64,000 nucleotides of DNA from ZC4RG35 sp964571765 (GTDB lineage: Bacteria; Actinomycetota; Acidimicrobiia; Spongiisociales; ZC4RG35): contig CAZNDH010000003.1 in assembly GCA_964571765.1 (NCBI GenBank), forward strand, positions 62,001-126,000, given 5' to 3'. The notes below the pieces were generated by a model. That model worked only from the letters and a program-made list of their open reading frames with translations, had not been told where the DNA came from and did not search any database. The translations under genes were made by a program, and so were the position numbers. Within the stretch, counting starts at the first letter, position 1, and every line of letters begins with the position of its first letter. Shown here piece by piece: positions 9,401 to 19,147 of the stretch.

Positions 9401-11653
9401 ATGGCATCCCACTCCCGGCCCGATGCCGCCTCGCTGTTGGGGCCCCCCGGACACCAGGCGGTATACCTGCTCGACGCGGCCAGCCCTCTGGAGAGGCGCA
9501 TCCTGGAGAGTTGGGTGCGGCGCTCGACGGGGGGTAGCCCCGAGCTGGTAGCCATCCAGCCGTCACGCCGCCGGCACCGGCGGCCCGACGGGCGACTGGC
9601 AGCCCGGCTCGACGCTGGCGACGACCCGTTCCTCATCCCGGTCAGGGTGGTGTGGATGGCACCCGAACGCGACGGCAGGAGGGCCGTTGGGTGGTCGGAC
9701 ATCTTCAAGCCGGGGGATCCCCGCGACCCGCGGGGGCTTAGGGCATGGTGGATCCTGCTGGCCCATCCCGGCCGGGTTGTCAGGGTCGCCGGCGAGGGCG
9801 CCGGTCTATCCACGTTGAAGGATGCCTACCGGGACAGCGACGAGATCGACGGATTCGTTCCCTTCGTCACCAGGAGGGCATGGCGTTCCCTGGACCTCCC
9901 CGAGCGGGTCCTGCGAGGGAACCGCTACAAGGTTCCCCGCTTCGTTCCCGAGGCGATCCTCTCTAGGCGAAGCTTCGTCGACGCGGTGGTCGACCTTGCT
10001 CGCCAGGAGGGCGTGGCCGTGGACGCCGCCATGGCCCGGGCCCGGAGGTACCTCAAGGAGATCGCCGCCACCCACAGCCCCTATGTCATCGACGTGATCG
10101 CCAACGCCATTCACACCCTCTACCGGCAGGGCTACGGTCGGATCCGCTACCGCACCGACCAGGTGGCAGAGGTGGCCTCACTGGGCAGCGCCCACCCGGT
10201 GGTCTTCTTACCCTCGCATCGCTCCAACCTCGACCGGCTGAGCCTTCAGTTCCTCCTCTGGGAGAACGACCTCCCACCCAACCACACCGCAGGGGGGATC
10301 AACATGGACTTCTTCCCCGTCGGGCCCCTGCTGCGGAGGACGGGGGTGTTCTTCATCCGACGCTCCTTCAGGGACAACGGCCTCTACAAGTTGGTGCTCC
10401 GCTCCTACATCGACTACCTGGTGGAGAAGCGCTTCTCCCTGGAGTGGTACATGGAGGGGGGTCGGTCCAGGTCGGGCAAGTTGCAGTCGCCACGTTTCGG
10501 GCTGCTCCACTACGTGGCCGACTCCGTGACCCGGGGCAAGGCCGACGACGTGATGCTGGTGCCGGTATCGATCACCTACGACCAGATCCAGGATGTACCC
10601 GCGTACACCAGGGAGGCCCAGGGCAAGGGCAAGGAGAAGGAGTCGGTGCGGTGGCTGGTCAAGGCGGTGCGCTCACTTCGCCGACGGTACGGCGACATCC
10701 ATGTCAGGTTTGGCGAGGCAGTGTCGATGGCCGCCATGCTCGACCAGATCGACGGGGATCAGGAGTCGGTGGGTCTCCGGAAGGTGGCCTTCGAGGTGAT
10801 GAACCGGATCGCCACCTCCACCCCGATGACACCGATCACAGTTGTGGTGATAGCCCTCCTCGCTGCCCGGGGCAAGGCGCGCACCGCCGAAGAACTTGCC
10901 ATTGGATGCACCCGGATCGTGGAGTTCATCAACGCCCGGGGAGTGGAGATGACCGAAGAGGTCGACCTCTCCGACCCAACGCAGGTGACCGCCATCCTCG
11001 GCTGGCTCGGCGAGCATCAGGAGGTGTCACGCCACCAGGCAGTGGGCCGCACCGTGTACTGGTTGGACGACTCCCAGATGGTCCAGGTGTCGTATTACCG
11101 CAACGTGGTGGTCCACTTTTTCGTCCCCAGGGCGATTGCCGAGATGGTGCTGGCGTCAGGCGCCCCCGACCCCGAGACGGCCGCGAAGGAGATGCTGGCG
11201 CTGAGGGACCTGCTCAAATTCGAGTTCTTCTTCGCCGACAGGGCCCGGTTCCTCGCCGAGGTCGATAGAGACATATCGGTGGACCTATCCGACTGGCGGG
11301 CGGTGCTCACCGATGGCGGCCCAGGGGCGGTCCTGGACGCCGTGGGAGAGCGGGTCGCATACTGGGCGCTACTCCCCTTCCTCGATGCCTACCAGGTCGT
11401 CGGCGACGAGTTGGAGGATACCGTGGGCGAACTCGACGAGAAGGCCTTCCTCAGAGCCTGCCTGGCCCGGGCTCGGATGTACCGCATCGAGGACCGGCTC
11501 ATCTCCGGGGAGAGCGCAAGCCAGGTGCTATTCCGATCGGCTCTCGCCCTGGCCGCCAATCGAGGGTTGCTGGTGCCGGGCTCCGAGGCCGCCCGAGCCG
11601 CGTTCGCCGCCGAAATCCGTGCGGCGCGCCGACTCGCTGCCGAAGGGCTCTAG
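9401..11653 (+). CDS. plsB: Glycerol-3-phosphate acyltransferase, PlsB family
   Basis: A 750-residue acyltransferase of the large PlsB/GPAT class, using acyl-CoA or acyl-ACP to acylate glycerol 3-phosphate at the membrane. The catalytic HX4D motif is H273-RSNL-D278. Further conserved blocks follow: GGINMDFFPVG, FIRRSFRDN and EGGRSRSGK, the last binding the phosphate. The N-terminal 200 residues and a helical C-terminal 300 residues flank the core, as in mycobacterial PlsB proteins. The last four bases overlap the end of the opposing small membrane protein gene. The nearby PlsY suggests two alternative first-acylation systems. Confidence 0.93.
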   Translation: MASHSRPDAASLLGPPGHQAVYLLDAASPLERRILESWVRRSTGGSPELVAIQPSRRRHRRPDGRLAARLDAGDDPFLIPVRVVWMAPERDGRRAVGWSDIFKPGDPRDPRGLRAWWILLAHPGRVVRVAGEGAGLSTLKDAYRDSDEIDGFVPFVTRRAWRSLDLPERVLRGNRYKVPRFVPEAILSRRSFVDAVVDLARQEGVAVDAAMARARRYLKEIAATHSPYVIDVIANAIHTLYRQGYGRIRYRTDQVAEVASLGSAHPVVFLPSHRSNLDRLSLQFLLWENDLPPNHTAGGINMDFFPVGPLLRRTGVFFIRRSFRDNGLYKLVLRSYIDYLVEKRFSLEWYMEGGRSRSGKLQSPRFGLLHYVADSVTRGKADDVMLVPVSITYDQIQDVPAYTREAQGKGKEKESVRWLVKAVRSLRRRYGDIHVRFGEAVSMAAMLDQIDGDQESVGLRKVAFEVMNRIATSTPMTPITVVVIALLAARGKARTAEELAIGCTRIVEFINARGVEMTEEVDLSDPTQVTAILGWLGEHQEVSRHQAVGRTVYWLDDSQMVQVSYYRNVVVHFFVPRAIAEMVLASGAPDPETAAKEMLALRDLLKFEFFFADRARFLAEVDRDISVDLSDWRAVLTDGGPGAVLDAVGERVAYWALLPFLDAYQVVGDELEDTVGELDEKAFLRACLARARMYRIEDRLISGESASQVLFRSALALAANRGLLVPGSEAARAAFAAEIRAARRLAAEGL

Positions 11654-12153
11654 CCCCGACCGCGGGACAACCGCTCCTTGGCTTCGGCGATCATCTCCTC
11701 AGAGGTCTTCGGCTGGTATCCCGACTTCGGGGTCCCCGCCTTCCGGAGCGGACGGGATGCCACAACCGGGGGCAACTCCTCGTCGGGCTGCTTCGCCGGA
11801 CGGCTGGTCGTCGGCCGGGGGGAGGCCGGGGCCTCCTCGGTCTCGGTCTTGCTCCGGGGCACCGTGGCCTCGCTGGGCCGAGGCGGAGCGGGACGTCTTG
11901 TCGGCGGGGGGGCGGTCGGCGTCCTGTGAGGTGGAGCCATGGTCGGCGAGGGCTCCCGGTCGGCACGGGACCGCGACCGGCGGGCAATCGCCCGTCCGAC
12001 GAAGATCATGAGTATGGGCAGGAACAGGTTCTCGCTGAAGAATGGGATCCTCCGCCCGAAGAACCCGGCGGCCAACACCGCGCCGAAGATCAGGAAGCCC
12101 AGCGCAGCGAGGAGGCTTCCCGGGTTCGGCCCGCGGCTGCGCTCATCGTCCAT
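11650..12153 (-). CDS. Small membrane protein with proline-rich cytoplasmic tail
   Basis: A 167-residue protein of unknown function. After a short charged N-terminus there are two hydrophobic segments (about residues 13-33 and 40-56) separated by a short loop with GRRIPFFSEN. The remaining 110 residues are rich in Pro, Thr, Arg and Ser with no hydrophobic stretches, ending in a charged helix (EEMIAEAKERLSRG). The ATG at 12153 is preferred over a TTG at 12165. It lies 17 bases downstream of the ABC exporter genes on the same strand, so it may be co-transcribed with them. I do not recognise a family. Confidence 0.65.
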   Translation of the reverse strand: MDDERSRGPNPGSLLAALGFLIFGAVLAAGFFGRRIPFFSENLFLPILMIFVGRAIARRSRSRADREPSPTMAPPHRTPTAPPPTRRPAPPRPSEATVPRSKTETEEAPASPRPTTSRPAKQPDEELPPVVASRPLRKAGTPKSGYQPKTSEEMIAEAKERLSRGRG

Positions 12154-12170
12154 GGGCCAATTCAAACAGA

Positions 12171-13331
12171 TCAGGGCCTGGTGAGCACCACCCGGAGTCG
12201 CCAGGTCGCCAGGGCAAGGAGGGTCACCGCATAAAGGGCGAGCACCCCCACCTGAGGAAGGACATCGACTGCGCCCCCGCCACGCCTGACCAGTTCGGCG
12301 AACCCGTCGATGGCCCAGGCATGGGGGGTGAGGTACGCCACCCGGCGCATCGTCTCGGGAAACAGCTCGATCGGGAGCATCGATCCGCCCAGGGCGGCCA
12401 GGCCCAGGGCGATAACCACCCCGACCCCTCCGGCCTGCTGATCGTTGCGGAACACCGCCCCCATCAGCATGGCGGCACCGGCCCCGACTGCGGAGAAGGC
12501 GACCAGGATGAGCAGCGCGCCGACCGGGTCACCCCAGTTCACCCCGAAGGCCACCAAGGTCACCACCATGATGTAGATCCCCTGGAAAATGGCAACCCCG
12601 AACCTCCCCAGCGACTCCCCGAGGATGATCTGGCCCACCGGCGTGGGGGTGGACAACATCCTCCGGCTGATGCCGAGCTGTCGTGTGAGGATCAGGGCTG
12701 CCGAGCCGGTGAGTGCGGTGAGGAAGACGAAGAGCATCAGCTGCTGCGACGCCCCGAGATCGAACCTCCCCATGGAGGGGAACAGCTCGGTCCCCCGGGA
12801 ACTCACGTCGACGATGACCTCCGGCACCACATCTGCGGCATCTCGGGCGACGGCAAGTACCCGCTCGAACTCGGCGCCGGTCTCGGCGGCGGCGTATCGG
12901 GCTGCTCCCAGCGGCTTGAGGGCTCGGGCCACTGCCGAGCCCACTACTGCCTGCAGTTGAGAGCCAAAACCGTCGGGCCGGGCTACGAAGCCCACTTCGA
13001 CCGGGCCATCTGCAGCGATACTCACCTCGATGCCCGCCGGGATGAACACCCCAGCGCTGGCCTGGCCCCTCTCTACCGCCCTCACCAGGGAGTCGCCATC
13101 GGGATAGGAGGCCACCACCACCCCCCCGGAGGCCTCCAGGTTGGCCACGATCTGCTCGCCGACCCCACCCTGGTCGACGGTGTGAACCCCGATGATGGGC
13201 GCCACCCCACCTCCGAACTGGGCTCCGATGAGGAGGATGAGGGCGATGGGGAAGATGAACACGAAGAAGATGTTGGAGCGCTCCCGAAGCATCCTCTTCA
13301 GATTGGATCCGGCAATGGCGAGAGGTTTCAC
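12171..13331 (-). CDS. ABC-2 type transporter permease (second of pair)
   Basis: A 386-residue membrane subunit of an ABC exporter. One N-terminal transmembrane helix (IFFVFIFPIALILLIG) is followed by about 150 residues of probable extracytoplasmic domain, then five to six hydrophobic helices, the topology of the NatB/LnrM-type ABC-2 permeases. It starts with GTG overlapping the stop of the preceding permease (GTGA); an upstream in-frame start would lie inside that gene. With the adjacent permease and ATPase it forms a three-gene exporter resembling linearmycin-resistance LnrLMN. The substrate is unknown. Confidence 0.86.
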   Translation of the reverse strand: MKPLAIAGSNLKRMLRERSNIFFVFIFPIALILLIGAQFGGGVAPIIGVHTVDQGGVGEQIVANLEASGGVVVASYPDGDSLVRAVERGQASAGVFIPAGIEVSIAADGPVEVGFVARPDGFGSQLQAVVGSAVARALKPLGAARYAAAETGAEFERVLAVARDAADVVPEVIVDVSSRGTELFPSMGRFDLGASQQLMLFVFLTALTGSAALILTRQLGISRRMLSTPTPVGQIILGESLGRFGVAIFQGIYIMVVTLVAFGVNWGDPVGALLILVAFSAVGAGAAMLMGAVFRNDQQAGGVGVVIALGLAALGGSMLPIELFPETMRRVAYLTPHAWAIDGFAELVRRGGGAVDVLPQVGVLALYAVTLLALATWRLRVVLTRP

Positions 13332-14506
13332 TGCAGCCTCCGTCGCATCGCCCACCACCCCACCGACCCGAAGATCAGCCCGAACCCTGCGAGAACGCCG
13401 ACAGCGGGTAGGGCGGCGCTCCACGGTGCTCCCCCTCCGAGCTCGCCCAAGCCCCGCAGGAACCAGGCATGGGGTGACAACAGGGTGAGACGTGAGAGCA
13501 GGTCCTCTCCCTGGCCCAGAGGGAAGAAGACCCCACCCAGCATCCCAAGGACGACCGCGGCGATGGAGGCCAGGCTGCCGGCGCTCTCCGCGGTGCGGGA
13601 AAAGGCAGCCACCACTGCCATGAGCCCCACCGCCGCGGCCACGCCTGCTGCCACGAGTAGGCCGACTCCTATGGGGTGGCCCCAGGAAGCCCCCATGAGC
13701 AGGGTGGTTGCCACCACGAGCACCGTCATCGAGAGGAAACCCAGCGCAAAGGAGAGTATCGCCTTGCCCGCCAAGACCGAGCTGCGGCCGATCGGAGCGG
13801 CGAAGAGCCTCGCCAGGGTGCCCTCACGTTCCTCCTCGAGCAGCCCGATCACCCCGCTCTGAACCGTGAAGAACATGAAGAACACAGCCATCCCCGCGGC
13901 AAGATAGGTGGTGGCGTCGAGCTGCCTGATCCCAGCGGACACGTCACCGAGTTCGAAGGTTCGGCCCGCCAACCCGGGATCACCCTGGAGACCTGCGATG
14001 AACTCGGGGGTGACCGGGATCCCCGCCACGAGGGCGGTGGTGATCACCGCCACACGGGCAGCGTCGATGCCCGTGGCATATTGACCGGCGATGGACACCG
14101 CCACCTGTGTCGAGGTGGGGGCGTTGACGTCACCAATCACCTCGAGCCGGGGGGAATCTGAGGCGATCGCCTCGCCGAACCCGGCCGGGACCACGAAGAA
14201 GGCGTCGATCTCTCCCCGGTCGAGCGCCTCCTCGGCGAGGCCGCGCTCGGGGAACCGCTCGATGGTCAGCACCTCCTCTCGAGCCAGGTCGTCGAGGCCC
14301 TCGGCGAAGGCAAGAGACACCTGGCTCCTGTCCAGGTCGACCAGGGCGTACTCCAACTCGAGTCCGCCGGCTCCGAAGGCGTTCCCGAAGATCATGTTGA
14401 AGATGAACGCCAGGACCAGCGGAGCTCCTATGCCGATGATGAACATCGAGCGGTCCCTCACCCTCAGCTTGAAGTCCTTGGCCGCGATCCGAAGGGAAGC
14501 GGGCAC
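13328..14506 (-). CDS. ABC-2 type transporter permease (first of pair)
   Basis: A 392-residue permease with the same build as its downstream neighbour: a first helix (MFIIGIGAPLVLAFIFNMIF), a large outer domain to about residue 200, then a bundle of five or six helices ending in a short basic tail. It starts with GTG two bases after the ATPase stop codon and overlaps the next permease by GTGA, so the three genes are translated as a unit. Two different permeases with one ATPase imply a heteromeric exporter. The outer domains suggest export or sensing of an amphipathic compound, by analogy only. Confidence 0.86.
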   Translation of the reverse strand: MPASLRIAAKDFKLRVRDRSMFIIGIGAPLVLAFIFNMIFGNAFGAGGLELEYALVDLDRSQVSLAFAEGLDDLAREEVLTIERFPERGLAEEALDRGEIDAFFVVPAGFGEAIASDSPRLEVIGDVNAPTSTQVAVSIAGQYATGIDAARVAVITTALVAGIPVTPEFIAGLQGDPGLAGRTFELGDVSAGIRQLDATTYLAAGMAVFFMFFTVQSGVIGLLEEEREGTLARLFAAPIGRSSVLAGKAILSFALGFLSMTVLVVATTLLMGASWGHPIGVGLLVAAGVAAAVGLMAVVAAFSRTAESAGSLASIAAVVLGMLGGVFFPLGQGEDLLSRLTLLSPHAWFLRGLGELGGGAPWSAALPAVGVLAGFGLIFGSVGWWAMRRRLQ

Positions 14507-14508
14507 GA

Positions 14509-15456
14509 TCAGTCCCGCAGTGCCTTCCCGGTGAGGTGGAGGAAGACCGCCTCCAGGTTGGGCTCGATCACCTCGACACTATTGATGGCGGCCCCAGCCC
14601 CGGTGATGCTGGCGAGCAGCTGGGGGAGCACTTCGCCGGCGCTGGACACCAGGACGTCCAGGCGGCGCTCTCCCAGCGACACCTCGCTGACCCAGGAGAG
14701 ACCTCGAACCGCCTCGAAGGCGCCGCCCAGGTCGCCGACGACCGAGACCCTGTCCTTCTGGCCCACCATCGAAACCAGCTCGCGCCGGGTCCCCTCCGCC
14801 CTGATCCGGCCTTCGTCGATGATGGCCACCCGGTCACAGAGCCGTTCTGCCTCCTCCATGTAGTGCGTGGTGTAGAGCACCGCCATCCCCTCACCCGACA
14901 AGTACTCCACCGACTCGAGGATGGCGTTTCGCGACTGTGGGTCTACCCCCACCGTGGGCTCGTCGAGGATGAGCAGCCGGGGCCGATGGAGAAGGCCGAT
15001 GCCAATGTTGAGCCGGCGTTTCATTCCGCCGGAGAACTCCTTGCTGACGTCGTCAGCCCTGTCCGCCAACCCGATCACATCGAGCACCTCGTCCACCCTG
15101 CGTTCCAGCGTGCCCGAGCCGAGACCATATAGCCGGCCGAAGAACCTCAGGTTCTCGGTGGCGGTGAGGTCGGGATAGATCGCCAGGTCCTGAGGCACCA
15201 GCCCGATGGCGTCCTTCCCCTTCGGTGACCGGGTGGAGATGACCTGGCCCCCCACCTCGACCTTGCCTCCGTCGCCCTCGAGGAGCCCGGCGACCATGGA
15301 GATCGAGGTGGTCTTGCCGGCACCGTTGGGCCCCAGTAGACCAAAGGTCTCACCTTCGCCTATGTTGAAACTGACACCGTCGACCGCGACCAGGTCCCCG
15401 AATCGCTTGACCAGATCGCGGGCGACCAACACCTGTGCGGTCGATTCGTCGCCCAT
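14509..15456 (-). CDS. ABC transporter ATP-binding protein
   Basis: A 315-residue ATPase with Walker A GPNGAGKTT, signature FSGGMKRRLNIG and Walker B LLILDEPTVGVDP, followed by the H-loop (YTTHYMEEAERL) and a C-terminal extension as in DrrA/NatA proteins. It energises the two downstream ABC-2 permeases. The ATG at 15456 (MGDESTAQVLVARDLV) is chosen because a longer frame would overlap the divergent hydrolase gene; this leaves a 40-base divergent promoter region. First gene of the exporter operon. Confidence 0.92.
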   Translation of the reverse strand: MGDESTAQVLVARDLVKRFGDLVAVDGVSFNIGEGETFGLLGPNGAGKTTSISMVAGLLEGDGGKVEVGGQVISTRSPKGKDAIGLVPQDLAIYPDLTATENLRFFGRLYGLGSGTLERRVDEVLDVIGLADRADDVSKEFSGGMKRRLNIGIGLLHRPRLLILDEPTVGVDPQSRNAILESVEYLSGEGMAVLYTTHYMEEAERLCDRVAIIDEGRIRAEGTRRELVSMVGQKDRVSVVGDLGGAFEAVRGLSWVSEVSLGERRLDVLVSSAGEVLPQLLASITGAGAAINSVEVIEPNLEAVFLHLTGKALRD

Positions 15457-15496
15457 GCCAGCAAGAGCGTAGGCATCCGTTGGTACCCTCGAAGCC

Positions 15497-16378
15497 ATGG
15501 GCGAGTACCTGGACACACCCCGCGGGCCTCTTCATTGGGTCGATTACCGAGGGAGATCGGGCAGCACCATCGTGTTGGTCCATGGTCTCGGGGGCTCTGC
15601 GGCCGGCTGGGACGCGGTCGGTCCCCGCCTCAGCGGTTTGGGCCGAACCGTGGCAGTCGACCTCCCCGGGTACGGGCTCTCACCGCCCCAGGGGAGCTGG
15701 GGAGTGCCCGCGTTGGCATCAGCCCTGGAGCACTTCGTCGCCGCCGCCGGCCACCCCGTGGTGTTGGTGGGGAACTCGATGGGAGCCCTGGTGGCGGAGT
15801 CGGTCGCCGCTACCCGACCCGACCTGGTCGAGGCGCTCCTCCTGGTGTCGCCGGCCACCCCGCCTCGCCTTCCCGACCCCCACATCCACTGGCCCACCGC
15901 ATGGCGCCTGGCCGCTCAGGCAACTCCGGGTCTCGGGGTGATGATCTCCCGGCGACGTTGGGCCCGGCGAACTCCCCGCCAACTGGTCCGGGAGGCCCTG
16001 AAGTGGGTGGCTCACAAGCCGGGCCGGATCCCCCTGCCGGTGCTCGAGTCATTGGTAGTCCAGACAACCGTCCGCTCCAAGCTGCCCTGGAGTGCCGAGT
16101 CGGTCCCGGGCACCGCCCGTTCCATCGCCGCCCTGTGGCTCCGCCGGTCTCGGTTCGTAGAGACCATCCGCCGAATCGCCGTCCCCACGTTGGTGGTTCA
16201 GGGGAGAGAGGATCGCATCGTCTCGCCCACCTCGGTGGAGTGGCTTTGCCGGTTGCGACCCGACTGGCAGCTCATCCTGATGGAGGACACCGGTCACACT
16301 CCCCAACTCGACGCTCCAATCAGGTTCGTCGAGACGATCTCCCCCTGGTTGATGGCGCGCCTCGCCCGCACTGCCTGA
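15497..16378 (+). CDS. Alpha/beta hydrolase
   Basis: A 293-residue alpha/beta-hydrolase-fold protein. The oxyanion region is VLVHGLGGS, the nucleophile elbow is GNSMG (Ser), and the C-terminal part has the acid turn (VVQGREDRIV) and the catalytic histidine in DTGHTPQLD. The fold covers esterases, lipases, haloalkane dehalogenases and C-C hydrolases, so the substrate cannot be read. It lies alone between the divergent ABC operon and aceE on the same strand. The 45-base gap to aceE would allow co-transcription. Confidence 0.86.
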   Translation: MGEYLDTPRGPLHWVDYRGRSGSTIVLVHGLGGSAAGWDAVGPRLSGLGRTVAVDLPGYGLSPPQGSWGVPALASALEHFVAAAGHPVVLVGNSMGALVAESVAATRPDLVEALLLVSPATPPRLPDPHIHWPTAWRLAAQATPGLGVMISRRRWARRTPRQLVREALKWVAHKPGRIPLPVLESLVVQTTVRSKLPWSAESVPGTARSIAALWLRRSRFVETIRRIAVPTLVVQGREDRIVSPTSVEWLCRLRPDWQLILMEDTGHTPQLDAPIRFVETISPWLMARLARTA

Positions 16379-16423
16379 ACCCACCTGTAGGTGTCTCCGG
16401 GGGGGCCAACTACCCTGGCGGGC

Positions 16424-19147
16424 ATGCCCGGTGAGTTCGCCGAGACCATAGGAGACGAGTACGTGCACCAGTTGCACGACACCGATCCCACCGAAACCGC
16501 AGAGTGGATGGAGTCCCTGGACGCGGTGGCCGAACGCCACGGTTCGGTGAGGGCACGATTCATCCTTGCCAAGTTGCTCGAGCGGGCCCATGAGCAGCGC
16601 CTCGGCGTCCCCGGGGCGGTGACTACTCCCTATGTGAACTCCATCCCGGTGGAGGACCAGCCCAAGTTTCCGGGAGACGGCGACCTGGAGCGGAGGATTC
16701 GACGCTTCGTCCGGTGGAACGCCGCCGTGATGGTGGTCAAGGCCAACCACAAGGTGAAGGGGATCGGCGGCCACCTCTCCACCTTCGCCTCGTCGGCAAC
16801 CCTGTACGAGGTCGGTTTCAATCACTTCTTCCGGGGCGGCGACGCCCCGGGAGGCGGCGACCACGTCTATTTCCAGGGGCACGCCGCCCCGGGCATCTAC
16901 GCCAGGGCCTTTCTCGAAGGCAGGTTGGAAGAGGAGCGCCTCGACAACTTCCGCACCGAGCTGGGAGGCAAAGGGCTCTCGTCGTATCCCCACCCCAGGC
17001 TGATGCCTGACTTCTGGGAGTACCCCACGGTGTCGATGGGTCTGGGGCCGATCAACTCGATCTACCAGGCCCGCTTCAACCGCTACCTCCTGCACCGCGG
17101 CCTCGACGACACCTCTCAGTCCAAGGTGTGGTGCTTCATCGGCGACGGCGAGGTTGATGAGCCCGAGACCCTGGGGTCGATCTCCCTGGCATCACGGGAA
17201 GGTCTCGACAACCTGATCTGGGTGGTCAATTGCAACCTTCAGCGCCTCGACGGCCCGGTTCGGGGGAACGGCCAGATCATCACCGAGCTCGAAGCGGTGT
17301 TCCGCGGCGCCGGGTGGAACGTGATCAAGGTGATCTGGGGAAGCGGATGGGACGAACTGCTCGCCCGCGATACCGAGGGAGCCCTGGTCAACGTGATGGG
17401 CTCCACCGTCGACGGGGAGTACCAGAGATACAAGGCCGAGGACGGGGCCTACGTCCGGGAGCACTTCTTCGGGAAGGACCCCCGAACCAAAGAGCTGGTC
17501 GCCGACTGGAGCGACGATCAGATCTGGGCACTCCGCCGCGGTGGTCTCGACTACCGCAAGATCTACGCCGGTTTCAAGGTGGCCACCGAGCTCGACAACG
17601 GCAAGCCCACCGTGGTCCTGGCGAAGACCATCAAAGGTTGGACCTTGGGTCCCGATGTCGAAGGTCGCAACGCCACCCATCAAATCAAGGAGCTGACCAA
17701 CAAGCAGCTGCTCGCTTTGAGAGAGACGCTGCAGCTCCATGAGGAGATCCCCGACGAGGCCCTGGAGGGCGACAGCGTGCCCCCCTACTTCCGGCCGGGA
17801 CCGGGGACGCCGGAGTACGAGTACATGATGGGGCGACGGCGTGCCCTCGGCGGCCCGCTTCCACGCCGGGTCGTACCAGAGGTCGAGGTGAGCCTGCCCG
17901 ATCCGGAAGCCTTCGCCGAGATGTACGCCGGCTCGGGAAAGGTGGAGGCCTCGACCACCTCGGCGTTCACCCGCCTGATCCGCAACCTCAGCCGGGACGA
18001 GGGTTTCGGCGCCCGGGTCGTCCCCATCGTCCCCGACGAGGCGAGGACCTTCGGCATGGACTCGCTGTTCCGCGAGCTCAAGATCTACGCCCCGACCGGC
18101 CAGCTCTACGAACCGGTCGATGCCTCGATGCTCCTGTCATACAGCGAGGCCCAGGACGGCCAGATCCTCGAGGAGGGAATCACCGAGGCCGGGTCGATGG
18201 CATCGTGGACCGCGGCGGCCACTGCTTACTACACCCGAGGGGTTCCAATGATCCCCTTCTTCATCTTCTACTCGATGTTCGGCTTCCAACGGGTGGGCGA
18301 TCTCATTTGGTCGGCTGGGGACGCCCGGGCCCGCGGCTTCCTTCTCGGTGCTACCGCGGGGAGAACCACGCTTCAGGGCGAAGGCCTCCAACACCAGGAC
18401 GGGCACAGCCTGCTCCTGGCGTCGACGGTTCCGGTGTGCCAGGCCTTCGACCCAGCCTTCGCCTACGAGGTGGGCACCATCATCGAGGACGGGATCCGGC
18501 GGATGTACGGCGAAGATCCCGAGGACATCTTCTACTACCTCACCCTGTACAACGAGAACTATCCCCAGCCCGCCAAGCCCGATGGGGTCGACAGGGGGAT
18601 CCTCGATGGGCTCTATCGATGGTCACCAGCCCCGGACGGAACCAGGCCTGACATCAAGATCCTGTTCTCGGGGACCGCCAACCTGGCTGCCCGCGGGGCG
18701 GCGGCGGACCTTGCCGAGCATTACGGGATCGGGGCCGAGCTGTGGTCGGCCACCTCCTACAAGTCGCTCCGCGAGCAGGCCCTCGAGGTTGAACGATGGA
18801 ACCTCTTCCATCCCGAGGAGGAACCTCGGGTGCCCCTGGTCACCCGTCTGCTCTCATCGGTAGAAGGGCCGACGCTGGCGGTCACGGACTTCATGAAGGC
18901 TGTGCCCGACCAGGTCTCCAGATGGGTGCCAGGCAGATTCGTCCCTCTGGGAACCGATGGCTACGGGAGGTCTGACTCGAGGGAGGCGCTGCGCCGTTTC
19001 TTCGAGACCGACGCCGGAAACGTGGTTACCGCGGCACTTTCGGTGTTGGCGGCGGAGGGCAGGGTGGAGCCCACGGTGGTCAAGGACGCCCTAGACCGCT
19101 ACCAGATCGACCCTGACTCACCCGACCCGGCCAAGGCCCACCAGTGA
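16424..19147 (+). CDS. aceE: Pyruvate dehydrogenase E1 component, homodimeric
   Basis: A 907-residue thiamine-diphosphate enzyme that decarboxylates pyruvate and passes the acetyl group to E2 lipoate. It aligns along its whole length with the AceE family (887 residues in E. coli, about 900 in mycobacteria): HLSTFASSATLYEVGFNHFF near the N-terminus, the ThDP motif GDGEVDEPE near residue 240 with NLQRLDGPVRGNG, and FYSMFGFQRVGD in the pyrimidine domain. The ATG at 16424 is favoured; a GTG at 16391 is possible. No E2 or E3 gene lies in the window. The stop overlaps the start of the next gene by GTGA, an unusual coupling for aceE. Confidence 0.95.
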   Translation: MPGEFAETIGDEYVHQLHDTDPTETAEWMESLDAVAERHGSVRARFILAKLLERAHEQRLGVPGAVTTPYVNSIPVEDQPKFPGDGDLERRIRRFVRWNAAVMVVKANHKVKGIGGHLSTFASSATLYEVGFNHFFRGGDAPGGGDHVYFQGHAAPGIYARAFLEGRLEEERLDNFRTELGGKGLSSYPHPRLMPDFWEYPTVSMGLGPINSIYQARFNRYLLHRGLDDTSQSKVWCFIGDGEVDEPETLGSISLASREGLDNLIWVVNCNLQRLDGPVRGNGQIITELEAVFRGAGWNVIKVIWGSGWDELLARDTEGALVNVMGSTVDGEYQRYKAEDGAYVREHFFGKDPRTKELVADWSDDQIWALRRGGLDYRKIYAGFKVATELDNGKPTVVLAKTIKGWTLGPDVEGRNATHQIKELTNKQLLALRETLQLHEEIPDEALEGDSVPPYFRPGPGTPEYEYMMGRRRALGGPLPRRVVPEVEVSLPDPEAFAEMYAGSGKVEASTTSAFTRLIRNLSRDEGFGARVVPIVPDEARTFGMDSLFRELKIYAPTGQLYEPVDASMLLSYSEAQDGQILEEGITEAGSMASWTAAATAYYTRGVPMIPFFIFYSMFGFQRVGDLIWSAGDARARGFLLGATAGRTTLQGEGLQHQDGHSLLLASTVPVCQAFDPAFAYEVGTIIEDGIRRMYGEDPEDIFYYLTLYNENYPQPAKPDGVDRGILDGLYRWSPAPDGTRPDIKILFSGTANLAARGAAADLAEHYGIGAELWSATSYKSLREQALEVERWNLFHPEEEPRVPLVTRLLSSVEGPTLAVTDFMKAVPDQVSRWVPGRFVPLGTDGYGRSDSREALRRFFETDAGNVVTAALSVLAAEGRVEPTVVKDALDRYQIDPDSPDPAKAHQ

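Noticed and set aside
12589..12960. Plus-strand frame inside the ABC permease gene
   Set aside because: No ribosome-binding site or motif; the opposite strand encodes clear transmembrane helices.
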